From the IMG/VR virus record IMGVR_UViG_3300027779_002770, positions 18,660 through 82,659 of that record: a DNA stretch of 64,000 bases; one strand, given 5' to 3'. Every line of letters begins with the position of its first letter. The first letter of the stretch is position 1. The DNA is from a virus. The notes under the pieces are model-generated. The model made no database searches, was not told where the DNA came from, and saw nothing but the letters and a program-made list of their open reading frames with translations. Made by a program: the position numbers and the translations under genes. Shown here piece by piece: positions 18,567 through 28,012 of this stretch.

Positions 18567-20045
18567 ATGCTTAAGCTAGGTGACGTTCGTAATGGATACG
18601 AAGTTCTCCCGCATAACAAAAGAAAAACAGTCCTGCTATTAAGTGACGATTTAAGAATGACGTCAGGTGTCGGGAATATGTCAAGAGAATTTGTTATGGG
18701 AACTTTGCATCAAATTAATTGGATTCAAATTGGTGGTGCAATAAACCATCCAGACGCTGATAAGGCGATAGACATGAATGAAGATGTGCAAAAAAGAACT
18801 GGAATTGAAGACGCATATTTAAAAATACATCCAGTAAATGGTTATGGAAACCAAGAGATTGTTCGACAATGTCTAAATTTTTATAAACCTGATGCAATCA
18901 TGATCTATACAGATCCAAGATTCTGGGGATGGTTGTTCCAAATGGAAAATGAAATACGTCAAAATCTGCCTATTTTTTATTACAATATATGGGATGATCT
19001 TCCGTACCCGATGTGGAACCAAAAATATTATGATTCTGTAGATGCATTATTTAATATATCACGACAAAGTGTTAATATTGTAAAGCAAGTAAGATCATCA
19101 TACGAAGATTGGCAAGCAACATACATTCCGCATGGTATCAATGAAGATGATTTTTTTCCATTACCTAAGAAATATGAGAAACAAAAAGAATACGAAGAAT
19201 TTAAAAAAGATGCATTGCAACACAGTAAAAAAGATTTTGTACTTTTCTATAATGCTAGAAATATTAGAAGGAAATTACCAGCAGATATTGTTTATGCGTA
19301 TAGAACATTTTGTGATTCTATTCCAAAAGAAGATGCTGCTAGGTGTTTATTATTAATGCATTGTGCACCAGCAGATGAAAATGGAACTGATCTTCCTGAA
19401 GTTGTAGCAAATTTATGCCCTGATTATTCTGTTGGCTTCTCTTCCGGAAAGCTTGAAAGAGAACAAATGAATTGGTTATATAATTTATCAGATTGTTCGA
19501 TACTAATAAGTTCTAATGAAGGATTTGGCTTAATGGGTGCAGAATCATTAATTACTGGCACGCCATTAATTGTAAATGTTTCAGGCGGAATGCAAGATTA
19601 TTGTGGATTTAAAAAAGAAAACGGAGAGTATCTAACAGTTGATGATTACACTCTAGAGTGGGGATCAAATCATGATGGACGATATAAGGATCACGGTGAG
19701 TGGGTATTTCCTGTATATCCAATGTCGCGATCAATTCAGGGCTCAATACCAACTCCATATATTTCTGATGATAGACCTGATTGGCAAGATGTTGCAATAC
19801 AAATTAAAAAAGCATGGTCTATGAGAGGTAAGAAATTACAAGAAGCAGGTATGAAAGGAAGAGAATTTATTCTTGATCCGGAAATAGGAATGACATCATC
19901 AGAAATGTGTAGAAGGTTTGTACATGATATGCATCAAGTATGGGAAAACTGGAAACCAAGAGCAAGAATGACAATAGATAATGCTACATTATGGAATCCA
20001 AGAAAGATAAAATTTAACGGTCTAACATTAAACAAGGAGATATAA
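18567..20045 (+). CDS. GT-B glycosyltransferase (GT4-like)
   Basis: 492-residue retaining GT-B enzyme. The N-terminal VLLLSDDLRMTSGVGNMSREFV resembles acceptor-domain starts of GT4 proteins, and the C-terminal SNEGFGLMGAESLITGTPLIV carries the EGFG...E nucleotide-sugar motif. Phage-encoded GT4 enzymes modify virion glycans, host surface glycans or DNA; the cluster context favours glycan. It begins one base after the upstream stop codon. Confidence 0.85.
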   Translation: MLKLGDVRNGYEVLPHNKRKTVLLLSDDLRMTSGVGNMSREFVMGTLHQINWIQIGGAINHPDADKAIDMNEDVQKRTGIEDAYLKIHPVNGYGNQEIVRQCLNFYKPDAIMIYTDPRFWGWLFQMENEIRQNLPIFYYNIWDDLPYPMWNQKYYDSVDALFNISRQSVNIVKQVRSSYEDWQATYIPHGINEDDFFPLPKKYEKQKEYEEFKKDALQHSKKDFVLFYNARNIRRKLPADIVYAYRTFCDSIPKEDAARCLLLMHCAPADENGTDLPEVVANLCPDYSVGFSSGKLEREQMNWLYNLSDCSILISSNEGFGLMGAESLITGTPLIVNVSGGMQDYCGFKKENGEYLTVDDYTLEWGSNHDGRYKDHGEWVFPVYPMSRSIQGSIPTPYISDDRPDWQDVAIQIKKAWSMRGKKLQEAGMKGREFILDPEIGMTSSEMCRRFVHDMHQVWENWKPRARMTIDNATLWNPRKIKFNGLTLNKEI

Positions 20046-21337
20046 TGGGAAAACCGAGTGTTTTAGTTACTGCACCTGTTGCAACAAGATCAGGATACGG
20101 GGCAAGATCAAGAGACGTTGTGCATGCATTATTAAAATTAGATAAGTATGACGTCAGTGTATTTCCTGTACCGTGGGGAACAACAGCACAAAATGCTCTA
20201 GTCATTGATAACCCTAGAGATAAAGCAATATTTGATTGTATAGTAACAAGTCAAGATGCGCTACCAAAGAATCCTGATGTTCATATACATATCGTTGTTC
20301 CAAATGAATTTATGCCAGTTGGAAAATATAATATTGGAATAACAGCCGGCCTCGAGGCAACAGCAATTCCGCAATCTTGGATCGAAGGTATTAATCGAAT
20401 GGACTTGACACTGGTAAGCTCAGTATTTAGCAAGGATGTTTGTCTGCTAACAGAGTACACTGACAAGGCTGTAAACAAAGTTATGAAAGTTGAAAAGCCA
20501 GTTGAGGTTTTATTTGAAGGAACAGATACTGATATATTTCATAAGAAAGCTTCAGGGTCAAGCTTCTCAAAGCCTATTGTTGATGTAATGAAACAAATTA
20601 AAGAGAACTGGTGCTTTTTATTTGTTGGCCATTGGCTTCAAGGACCAGAAGGACATGATAGAAAAGATGTTGCAAATCTTATTAGATCTTTTATGACAAC
20701 TTTTAGAAATAAAAAAGATACTGCGCTAATACTAAAGACATCTGGCGCAACAAATTGTGTATTAGATAGAGAAGAGTTATTACGAAAAATAAGAAATATA
20801 AAAATATCACTTGATCTCCCTGAGAGCGCGCTACCAAGTGTTTATCTATTACATGCAGATTTATATGATGATGAAGTGAATGATTTGTACAACCATCCAA
20901 AGGTAAAAGCTCATATTACATTTACACACGGAGAAGGATTTGGAAGGCCATTGCTAGAAGCAAGTCTGTCAGCTAAGCCAATTCTTGCTACAGGGTGGTC
21001 CGGACACACAGATTTTCTTAATAAAACCAATACAGTTTTATTGCCAGGCAGCATGATAGATGTTCATCCTGCTTCACTTCCAGAGAATATTTTTGTCAAA
21101 GGACAACAATGGTTTTGTGTTAATTATCCTGAGGCAGCAAGACAAATGCTAAGTGTTCGAAAAAATCATAAGGTATTTAAAGCAAAGGCTGCAAAACAAG
21201 CAATGTGGAACAAATCAAAATTTAGTTTTGATAGTATGACGAAGAGGTTAGGCAGTATATTAAATGATAATCTTCCAAAATTTACAGAAACAGTTATACC
21301 AAAGATTAACTTACCAAAATTAGAAAAAACATCATGA
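20045..21337 (+). CDS. GT-B glycosyltransferase (GT4-like)
   Basis: 430 residues. N-terminal TRSGYGARSRDVVHALLKL and C-terminal THGEGFGRPLLEASLSAKPILATGWSGHTDFL identify a GT4-type enzyme related to the preceding gene. It has an AAGGAGAT site overlapping the end of that gene. Specificity cannot be assigned. Confidence 0.85.
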   Translation: MGKPSVLVTAPVATRSGYGARSRDVVHALLKLDKYDVSVFPVPWGTTAQNALVIDNPRDKAIFDCIVTSQDALPKNPDVHIHIVVPNEFMPVGKYNIGITAGLEATAIPQSWIEGINRMDLTLVSSVFSKDVCLLTEYTDKAVNKVMKVEKPVEVLFEGTDTDIFHKKASGSSFSKPIVDVMKQIKENWCFLFVGHWLQGPEGHDRKDVANLIRSFMTTFRNKKDTALILKTSGATNCVLDREELLRKIRNIKISLDLPESALPSVYLLHADLYDDEVNDLYNHPKVKAHITFTHGEGFGRPLLEASLSAKPILATGWSGHTDFLNKTNTVLLPGSMIDVHPASLPENIFVKGQQWFCVNYPEAARQMLSVRKNHKVFKAKAAKQAMWNKSKFSFDSMTKRLGSILNDNLPKFTETVIPKINLPKLEKTS

Positions 21338-21546
21338 TGCAACTAGGCTCATCAATTGTGAAAGCTATAAGAAAAAAGCTTGAAGGCGAAATTGAAACTC
21401 ATAAAGTTAACATTCAAATTATGCTTGAAAACACGGTTGGCATTGCTAACCATCCTAATGTTATAGAGACAATTGAAGATAAGCTTAGCATTATGGCTGC
21501 TTGTGAAGATAAAATATTAGTTTTAGAAAAATACTTTGAGGTATGA
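21334..21546 (+). CDS. Small unknown protein, 70 aa
   Basis: ATGA overlap with the glycosyltransferase. Predicted helical, with amphipathic repeats (VKAIRKKLEGEIETHKVNI), possibly a short coiled coil. No family recognised. Confidence 0.5.
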   Translation: MMQLGSSIVKAIRKKLEGEIETHKVNIQIMLENTVGIANHPNVIETIEDKLSIMAACEDKILVLEKYFEV

Positions 21547-21665
21547 ATATGATGTTAGCTATAATACCAAGCTTTATGCAAAATTGGGAAATGATCTACT
21601 TTTGTATGTTTTGCTTATTAATGATGGATTTTACAGATTGGATAGATAGAAAATGGAAAAAGTAA
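21543..21665 (+). CDS. Small membrane peptide, 40 aa
   Basis: Starts at an ATGA overlap with the previous gene and ends inside the next one. The hydrophobic middle (IYFCMFCLLMM) could form one membrane segment, followed by a basic tail DRKWKK. Chained overlaps on both sides support it as a real gene. Confidence 0.45.
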   Translation: MNMMLAIIPSFMQNWEMIYFCMFCLLMMDFTDWIDRKWKK

Positions 21666-22099
21666 TACAATGTTTTGTGTGTGAAGATCTAGACCACTGC
21701 TTCGAAGAAGTACAAGAAGCATATAGCAGTTTTATGTGTTTTAAATGTGGCTTCATGAGTGATACAAGATTCAATAATGATCATGATAGAGAGTCTGAAC
21801 AAAATATGGCGTTGTTAATGAATAAGATTAAAGTCTTTGATGAAGTAAGAAGAATCTGGTGGTATCCCTCTGTTGTTAATATGGGTAAGTTGGGTATGAT
21901 TTTTCCTGAAGGCTCTAGCAAATATGACTGGCAATGGAAATTTGCTAAGGTCGTACCTGTTTCACAAGGTGATACTGCGGCAGAAGGTTATACTGAAAAA
22001 TTAGATATTGAAAATGCAGATACCTATAACAAAGCTGATTTTATATCAGCTATCAAAGATATGGGAATAACAAAGGATCTAAGAAATGCGAAGAATTAG
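21653..22099 (+). CDS. Zinc-ribbon protein of unknown function, 148 aa
   Basis: The N-terminus has two Cys pairs (CFVCEDLDHC and CFKCGF), suggesting a zinc ribbon. The rest is a mixed domain with WWYPSVVNMGKLGMIFPEG. Its companion gene overlaps by 14 bp. The pair looks like conserved phage proteins, but I cannot assign a role. Confidence 0.6.
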   Translation: MEKVIQCFVCEDLDHCFEEVQEAYSSFMCFKCGFMSDTRFNNDHDRESEQNMALLMNKIKVFDEVRRIWWYPSVVNMGKLGMIFPEGSSKYDWQWKFAKVVPVSQGDTAAEGYTEKLDIENADTYNKADFISAIKDMGITKDLRNAKN

Positions 22100-22580
22100 T
22101 TGGGCATCTTCACAGCCAGGCCAAGTTGTAAAATTTAGATACAAAGGCAAACGTCCAGGCGCAAAAGCTCGTCTTCGTGAGTGTTTTATTTTAAACCCAC
22201 AACACATGTATAAACGAAAAGATGGAAAAAGAGTAAGATTAGTTCACGCAGTGCAATTTAGTGCAGTACCTCCCAAAAAAGGAACAAGAAATCTACAAAC
22301 AAATCAAATTAGCATGATCTTAGAAGGACTATCAGATGAATTATTACTTCTAGAAAGCGGTGAAGTGGAAGCTCTTGTAAAAAACCCACCAAGAGTGACA
22401 TACCAAAAAGTTCAAAGATTGCTCAAGCAGATATCATCACCAATATACAGAACTTTTTCTTGGCAACTTCTTCAGAGAAGCGCTGTATTTGTTGTTGACG
22501 ATCTTGAGTTGACACCTGCCCTTCAAAGCAAGCTAATTTCATTCAGCCCTGATCCAAATGTTGATGAGTCTGACATATGA
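22086..22580 (+). CDS. Unknown basic protein, 164 aa
   Basis: Strongly basic N-terminal half (FRYKGKRPGAKARLRE, YKRKDGKRVRLVH) suggests nucleic-acid binding. No motif names it. It is coupled to the zinc-ribbon gene before it and, by ATGA, to the GT2 gene after it. Confidence 0.55.
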   Translation: MRRISWASSQPGQVVKFRYKGKRPGAKARLRECFILNPQHMYKRKDGKRVRLVHAVQFSAVPPKKGTRNLQTNQISMILEGLSDELLLLESGEVEALVKNPPRVTYQKVQRLLKQISSPIYRTFSWQLLQRSAVFVVDDLELTPALQSKLISFSPDPNVDESDI

Positions 22581-23212
22581 TTTCAATAAGTTACGCGGTT
22601 ACAACACATAATGAACATAAAGAGATAGAAGAGCTTATACCTTTTATACTAAATAATAAAGATAAAGAAGATGAGCTAGTTATCCTTGATGATTATTCCA
22701 GCTATGAGACATGGCGAGTATTTGATGAGTACATTCATATTCCAGATGCAAATATTAAATTTGTAGAACGTGGATTTCATGGAGACTTTTCTACACATAA
22801 AAATTTTATGAATGATCAATGCAGTGGAGATTGGATTGTTAATATTGATGCCGATGAAATGCCAAATAAATTTTTAATGTCAAATATTAAGGGTTTACTA
22901 GAGGCGAATCCAGAAGTTGAATTATTTTGGGTGCCAAGAGTGAATACTGTCAAGGGTATAACACCACAACATGCAAGACAATGGCATTATAAGATAAATG
23001 AACAGGGATGGGTTAATTGGCCAGACCCACAACAAAGAATTTATAAAAATAAAGATGATATTAAGTGGACAAGAAGAGTTCATGAACGATTAATTGGTGC
23101 AAAAAAAGATGCATTCTTGCCGTATGAAGAACAATGGTGTTTTTATCATCATAAGACAATAGAAAAACAAGAAGCACAAAATAAGTTATATGGAGACATA
23201 CAAGCTAATTGA
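22577..23212 (+). CDS. Family 2 glycosyltransferase
   Basis: GT-A enzyme of 211 residues. ISYAVTTHNEHKEIEELIPFIL opens the fold and DELVILDDYSS follows; the DxD-type motif is VNIDADEMP. It is short, ending after the conserved RRVHERLIG region. It transfers a sugar from an NDP donor within the glycan cluster. Confidence 0.85.
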   Translation: MISISYAVTTHNEHKEIEELIPFILNNKDKEDELVILDDYSSYETWRVFDEYIHIPDANIKFVERGFHGDFSTHKNFMNDQCSGDWIVNIDADEMPNKFLMSNIKGLLEANPEVELFWVPRVNTVKGITPQHARQWHYKINEQGWVNWPDPQQRIYKNKDDIKWTRRVHERLIGAKKDAFLPYEEQWCFYHHKTIEKQEAQNKLYGDIQAN

Positions 23213-23984
23213 GTTTATAGTTCCAGAACCTTTTCGTTTTGGAAATAGAACTAATACAACAGCAGATGATTTAAGATCTGTTCGAGGTGATGTGAAAATA
23301 TCATCTAGATTAAATGAGCGTTTAAAGGGCAAGTCAGTTATTATAATAGGTCCTTCTCCATACTTACAAGGGTTAGGCAGAGGAAAAGAAATTGATAAAT
23401 TTGATGTGGTTATTAGGCTAAATAAAGGCTGGAATGTTAGCAAAGAACTACAAGCTGATTATGGAAAAAAGACGACAATGAGGTATCATTGTATGATGGA
23501 ACATGAAAGTAATGGTGGAAAATACGACATAAGTGGTATGAAAGACTATGGCGTAGAATGGTTGGCATCCCAATTTCCATATAATCTAGACTATTTCCAT
23601 GAAGATAATAAAAAATTTAGAGATCTAAATGAAAATCAAATTAATTTTCATGTTCCAGCTGATTTATTATATCACTTAAACTTACATGAAATGATGGAGA
23701 CAAGAGCAAATGTTGCAACGTCAGCAGTCTTTGATTTAATCAATTATGACATAGATCATTTACACCTATCAGGTATCTCATTTTATAGAGATGGATGGGT
23801 TGGTAATTATAAAGACGGTGCTGAAAATACAGATGATGAGGGCAATTATAAAATGGACATGAAACATATGCAGAAAGAAGGTCACGCACAGGAAGCACAA
23901 ATGCATTTACTTAAACTTTTATTATCAACGGACGACAAGTTTTCTGTTGATAATGAGATACAAAATATACTGGAGTCAAAATGA
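23190..23984 (+). CDS. GT29-like (sialyltransferase-type) glycosyltransferase
   Basis: 264 residues. KSVIIIGPSPYLQGLGRGKEIDKFDVVIRLN (about 48-78) closely follows the large sialyl motif of GT29 enzymes, where a glycine-rich loop is followed by GKEID and VVIRLN. A downstream VATSAVFDLINYDIDHLHLSGISFY region resembles the small motif, and SFYRDGW follows. Related bacterial and viral proteins exist, but the donor may be a CMP-sugar other than sialic acid. A CMP-sugar synthetase-like gene is encoded at 29171. Confidence 0.7.
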   Translation: METYKLIEFIVPEPFRFGNRTNTTADDLRSVRGDVKISSRLNERLKGKSVIIIGPSPYLQGLGRGKEIDKFDVVIRLNKGWNVSKELQADYGKKTTMRYHCMMEHESNGGKYDISGMKDYGVEWLASQFPYNLDYFHEDNKKFRDLNENQINFHVPADLLYHLNLHEMMETRANVATSAVFDLINYDIDHLHLSGISFYRDGWVGNYKDGAENTDDEGNYKMDMKHMQKEGHAQEAQMHLLKLLLSTDDKFSVDNEIQNILESK

Positions 23985-24955
23985 ATTCTTTAAACATACA
24001 TGATCAGAAAATATTAATTACAGGTGGCGCAGGTTATATTGGAACGGAGCTCACGAAGTTACTATTAGAAAGCGGATACTATGTCACAGTGTACGATAGG
24101 TTAATGTACGATGGTGCAGTTTTAATTCCATTTTTCAGCGATCCAAATTTCAACTTTATAAAAGGAGACATCCTAGACAAAGACAAATTATCAGATGCAA
24201 TGACAGATAAAGATGTTATTATTCATTTAGCAGCTGTTGTGGGCTATTTTGCATGTGACAAGAATAAGAACATGTCAACAGATATTAATGTACAAGGTAC
24301 ACAAAATGTACTTGACGCAATTGAACCATCTCAACTGCTATTATTCGGATCAACAGGATCAAATTACGGCAAAGTTGATGGTATATGTCTCGAGACAACG
24401 CCGTTAAACCCATCAACACTTTATGGAAGAACAAAAACAGAAGCAGAAGATATTGTAATGAATCAACATAATAATTCAATTGCGTATAGATTTGCAACAG
24501 CATTCGGTATTTCACCAAGACTTCGTATGGATTTATTAATAAATGATCTTGTGTATAAAGCTGTAACTGAGGGAGCATTAGTAATCTATCAATCAAGCGC
24601 AATGAGAACATTCATTCATGTTAGAGATATGGCGATGTCATTTTTATTTGCAATTGTAAATCATGATAAAATGTCAGGTGAAGTATACAATTGCGGATCT
24701 AATGACTTAAACTATTCAAAACGTGATATTTGTGATATGATTAAGGATAAGACTGGGTGCTATATACACTATAATGATTTTGACTATGACAAAGATAACA
24801 GAGATTATGAGGTATCGTATGACAAGTTATATGATTTGGGCTATGATATCAGTGTAAGTATTGATGAAGGGATTGATGAATTATTAAATGTTTACAATGT
24901 ACTAAATTTTGTTGATAAGAGATATTTGAATACTGGATTTCCAGAAATAAATTAA
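23981..24955 (+). CDS. NAD-dependent sugar epimerase/dehydratase
   Basis: Extended SDR of 324 residues. ITGGAGYIGTEL binds NAD(P), VIIHLAAVVGYFACD and LFGSTGSNYG follow, and YGRTK is the catalytic Tyr/Lys pair. The ATGA overlap links it to the GT29-like gene. It likely makes a nucleotide sugar for this cluster together with the aminotransferase-fold gene that follows. Confidence 0.85.
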   Translation: MNSLNIHDQKILITGGAGYIGTELTKLLLESGYYVTVYDRLMYDGAVLIPFFSDPNFNFIKGDILDKDKLSDAMTDKDVIIHLAAVVGYFACDKNKNMSTDINVQGTQNVLDAIEPSQLLLFGSTGSNYGKVDGICLETTPLNPSTLYGRTKTEAEDIVMNQHNNSIAYRFATAFGISPRLRMDLLINDLVYKAVTEGALVIYQSSAMRTFIHVRDMAMSFLFAIVNHDKMSGEVYNCGSNDLNYSKRDICDMIKDKTGCYIHYNDFDYDKDNRDYEVSYDKLYDLGYDISVSIDEGIDELLNVYNVLNFVDKRYLNTGFPEIN

Positions 24956-24964
24956 GGAGTTATA

Positions 24965-26209
24965 ATGAAAACAATAGAGACATATTGGCCGCTAATGAAA
25001 GACTGCATAACACAGGAAGATAAAGATGAAATGCTACAGTTTATTAGCACATCAAATAGATTTACAAATGGACCTCATGTAAAAGAATTTGAGAAACAAT
25101 GGTCTGCGTGGCTGGGTGTTAAAAAATCATTATTTGTTTCCTCAGGTAGCACAGCAAATTTTTTATTGTTAGCTTCGCTTAAAGAATTATATGGATTAAA
25201 AGATGGAGATAAAGTTGTTGTTCCTGCTATAACATGGGTAACTAATATTTCACCAGTGATTCAACTAGGACTTAAACCAATTTTTTGTGATGTAGATAAA
25301 AGAACATTTTCATTTGATAAAAAAGCACTTTATAAAATTGCAAAAGAACATGATGATATAAAAGCATGTTTTGTATCACATTTATTCGGCGTCCCTGCAG
25401 AAATAGAAGATTATAAATCCATATTTAAAGATGCAGGATATGACTATGAATATGTTAAATGGATTGAAGATGTATGTGAATCACATGGAGCAGTCTGTGA
25501 CGGCCAGATGGGCGTAGCAAATGCTGGTACACTGAGTGAGGGATCAACATTTAGTTTTTATTTTGGGCATCACATGACAACAGTTGAAGGCGGAATGGTA
25601 TCAACTGACAATGAAGAGTTGTATCAAGTAATGAAAGCAAAAAGATCACATGGAATGGCGCGTGAATTAGATGAAGAATATTATGAAGCAGCTAAGAAGA
25701 AGAATCCTAAAATTCATCCAATGTTCTTATTTGTTACAGATGGCTATAATTTTAGAAATACAGAAATATATGCTGTTCTTGGCAAAAGTCAATTAAAAAG
25801 ATTGAACTCGCAAAATTTCCAACGTAAGCAAAATTATAACCGATTTTTAGAAATAATCTCTGAGTATAAGTCTTTTATACATAATGATCTTATTAAAGAA
25901 GGCGTTTCATCATTCTGTTTACAATTTATTTGTAAGACAGAAGCAATCAGAAATAAGCTTGAAAAATCTTTACAAGAAGCTGGTGTTGAAACAAGGCCAC
26001 TTTGCAGTGGAAATTTATTACGTCAACCATTTTTAACAGAATATGGTTATAAGCCAGAAGACTTCCCAAATGCAGAATATCTAGATGCGCATGGCTTTTT
26101 TATAGGAAATAATCATTTAATAACAGATGATGATTTTAATAAACTTCATGCTAATATTGATGCTGTATGCAAACAGATGTCAGAAAAAGTTACAAAATTA
26201 AACAAATAA
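24965..26209 (+). CDS. DegT/AHBA-fold PLP enzyme with His in place of the Schiff-base Lys
   Basis: 414 residues of the DegT/DnrJ/EryC1 family. FVSSGSTANFLLL binds PLP phosphate, and WIEDVCESHGAVCDG carries the ring-stacking and PLP-N Asp region. At the site that normally carries lysine the sequence reads SFYFGHHMTTVEGG, so His replaces Lys. That change marks sugar 3-dehydratases of the ColD/RfbH type rather than aminotransferases. The protein likely deoxygenates C3 of a nucleotide 4-keto sugar. AAGGAG precedes the ATG. Confidence 0.85.
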   Translation: MKTIETYWPLMKDCITQEDKDEMLQFISTSNRFTNGPHVKEFEKQWSAWLGVKKSLFVSSGSTANFLLLASLKELYGLKDGDKVVVPAITWVTNISPVIQLGLKPIFCDVDKRTFSFDKKALYKIAKEHDDIKACFVSHLFGVPAEIEDYKSIFKDAGYDYEYVKWIEDVCESHGAVCDGQMGVANAGTLSEGSTFSFYFGHHMTTVEGGMVSTDNEELYQVMKAKRSHGMARELDEEYYEAAKKKNPKIHPMFLFVTDGYNFRNTEIYAVLGKSQLKRLNSQNFQRKQNYNRFLEIISEYKSFIHNDLIKEGVSSFCLQFICKTEAIRNKLEKSLQEAGVETRPLCSGNLLRQPFLTEYGYKPEDFPNAEYLDAHGFFIGNNHLITDDDFNKLHANIDAVCKQMSEKVTKLNK

Positions 26210-26214
26210 AAGCC

Positions 26215-26243
26215 TTTACATTTAAACAAAAAAGGGTTAGATT
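26215..26243 (+). promoter_or_regulatory. Promoter of the TTTAC-17-TAGATT family (copy 3)
   Basis: TTTACA at 26215-26220, 17-bp spacer, TAGATT at 26238-26243, 28 nt before the next gene. The AAAAGCC element precedes it. Confidence 0.7.
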
Positions 26244-26270
26244 CTAATACAATAATCAAAGGAATACAGA

Positions 26271-26453
26271 ATGACAAGAAGAGAAGAGCTAGACACAAAG
26301 CATGAATTTTCAATTTACGGAGTGTTTAGATTTGCAGCGTACTTACTGGCTTCAATGGCCATGTACTTAGATAATTTACAAATAGCTGCAATAGCATTTG
26401 GATTTGGAGCCACACTTGGCTTTATTCGTAGGCTAGCAAGGATTTGGGAATAA
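26271..26453 (+). CDS. Small membrane protein, 60 aa
   Basis: Begins after an AAAGGA site behind a family-1 promoter. It has one or two hydrophobic segments (FRFAAYLLASMAMYL and IAAIAFGFGATLGFI) flanked by charged ends. No family recognised. Confidence 0.6.
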   Translation: MTRREELDTKHEFSIYGVFRFAAYLLASMAMYLDNLQIAAIAFGFGATLGFIRRLARIWE

Positions 26454-26493
26454 TAATTACCATGAAAATAAAATACAAAAAGGAAACAACAAA

Positions 26494-26709
26494 ATGAAAT
26501 ACTATGTTGCAACAGTTATACAGGAAATAGAAGTACCGGTTGGTAACAAAGGCCAGGTGAAGACAAAGAAACTAAAAGAAGAAATTCTTGTAGGTGAATC
26601 TACATCTGTATCTATTGTCGAAAAGAAAGTTGGCGAATTGATGTCTGCTAATCCCAATGAGTGGGAACTAACGTCAGTAAGAGAATCACGCATTGTAGAA
26701 GTAATTTAA
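26494..26709 (+). CDS. Small unknown protein, 71 aa
   Basis: Has an AAAGGAAAC site before the ATG. It appears to be a small beta-rich protein (YYVATVIQEIEVPV ... ESTSVSIVEKKVGELM). No function assigned. Confidence 0.6.
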   Translation: MKYYVATVIQEIEVPVGNKGQVKTKKLKEEILVGESTSVSIVEKKVGELMSANPNEWELTSVRESRIVEVI

Positions 26710-26724
26710 CAAAAAGGAATTAAT

Positions 26725-26961
26725 ATGCCAAGAATGAAAAAATATGTAAGAGAGACAATAAGAAGAAAATGTCATCATTGTGGAAAGATGGCGACAAATC
26801 CGCTTGTCCACCATACAGTCCCGGGATTAATGGTTATCGGTGAGGCACCACCTACATATTCTAGAAATGCAGTGAAAACTAATCGAGTTGATTTGCGGGG
26901 TGATATGAAGATAATAACTAAAAATTATTGTAATAGAGAATGTAAACGGCTGGCAACGTGA
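26725..26961 (+). CDS. Zinc-ribbon / HNH-like small protein
   Basis: 78 residues with CHHCGK near the N-terminus and CNREC near the C-terminus, a likely four-Cys zinc site, plus a PLVHHTVPG segment. HNH nucleases share a Cys-pair frame, but a clear HNH core is not seen. AAAGGAA precedes the ATG. Confidence 0.55.
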   Translation: MPRMKKYVRETIRRKCHHCGKMATNPLVHHTVPGLMVIGEAPPTYSRNAVKTNRVDLRGDMKIITKNYCNRECKRLAT

Positions 26962-27977
26962 TTCACAAAGACAAATACGTAATTTATCTTTGTGGTTATA
27001 CACAGTTTGGGCATACAAATTGGTATCCGTGGAAAAAATTCTATGATGTTTTCAAGCATTTAGGCTATGAAGTATACTGGACAGAAAAAGAACAAATAAA
27101 AAAGCACACAGGAAAAAATAGAGTTTTTATTACTTGGTGCAATCCTGATACTATTGAACTTTTGAACGATAGCATTTATGAAGAAGGTGATGTAATTTTG
27201 CATAAGTTAGTTGCATTTGGTCAATATGATTCTGGCATAGAGTGGGGAAATAACATGGATGAGTGTCTAGAATTTTTTAAAAATTTTAGATGGTCGTTAT
27301 ACCAAGTTTTAGAACAAGCTTATGATGCAGGTGTTAATATATGGGGATTCGGCGCAAAAACAGAACATAAAGGTTTTGGTGAGAAAGAAAGAATTGTAGA
27401 GAAATTAAAAGATAGAATCTTTTGGATCCCATGGGGATCTAGTCTATGTACATATGATGAGGTTTATAACTCAAAACCGATTATGGACGGATTTACACAA
27501 GATCTGGGTTTTGTTGGCTCAATATGGGGAACGCCAGGAAGAGGAAATATAATGTCAGTTCAAGATTATATGGTTCCTCTTTTAGATGATCCAGAAATAA
27601 CGTCAGATCTTGGAGGTCCAGGAACAGCTAGAGGACATGTTGATGATGCAACACACATGCATATTCTAAGACATTCGCGTGTTTGTCCAATTATTAATGC
27701 ACCATCTTTTAAGGTTGAAAAAGGTGTCATGGACAGATTTTGGACAATTCATACAATAGGGAGATTTGGCGTTGCAGATACAGAAGGCGTCTATGAATTT
27801 TTTAATGAAGATGAGGTTGTATATGCAGCAACACCTGAAGAATGGAGAGATAAAGTAAAATATTACATAAAGAATGTTGATAAGCAACTTCCTTTTATAG
27901 AAAAGATACAAAAAAGAATTAGAGAAGAGTACAATTATTATCACACATGGGAAAATATTTTAAATTCTGCAAATTGA
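26958..27977 (+). CDS. Putative glycosyltransferase (CgeB-like GT-B)
   Basis: 339 residues. GTG start at 26958 overlaps the upstream TGA (GTGA). The FVGSIWGTPGRGN segment, SFKVEKGVMDRFWTIHTIGRFGVAD and VVYAATPEEWRDKVKYY resemble the C-terminal half of CgeB/GT1-like proteins, where the nucleotide-sugar site precedes a final helix. The match is by pattern only. Confidence 0.6.
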   Translation: MIHKDKYVIYLCGYTQFGHTNWYPWKKFYDVFKHLGYEVYWTEKEQIKKHTGKNRVFITWCNPDTIELLNDSIYEEGDVILHKLVAFGQYDSGIEWGNNMDECLEFFKNFRWSLYQVLEQAYDAGVNIWGFGAKTEHKGFGEKERIVEKLKDRIFWIPWGSSLCTYDEVYNSKPIMDGFTQDLGFVGSIWGTPGRGNIMSVQDYMVPLLDDPEITSDLGGPGTARGHVDDATHMHILRHSRVCPIINAPSFKVEKGVMDRFWTIHTIGRFGVADTEGVYEFFNEDEVVYAATPEEWRDKVKYYIKNVDKQLPFIEKIQKRIREEYNYYHTWENILNSAN

Positions 27978-27983
27978 ATACTA

Positions 27984-27993
27984 TATATATTAA
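27984..27993 (+). promoter_or_regulatory. Late-type promoter motif TATATATTAA
   Basis: Another copy of the 10-mer, 20 nt before the cupin gene and just after the stop of the preceding glycosyltransferase gene. Confidence 0.5.
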
Positions 27994-28012
27994 TGTAAAA
28001 TAAAAAGTTATA

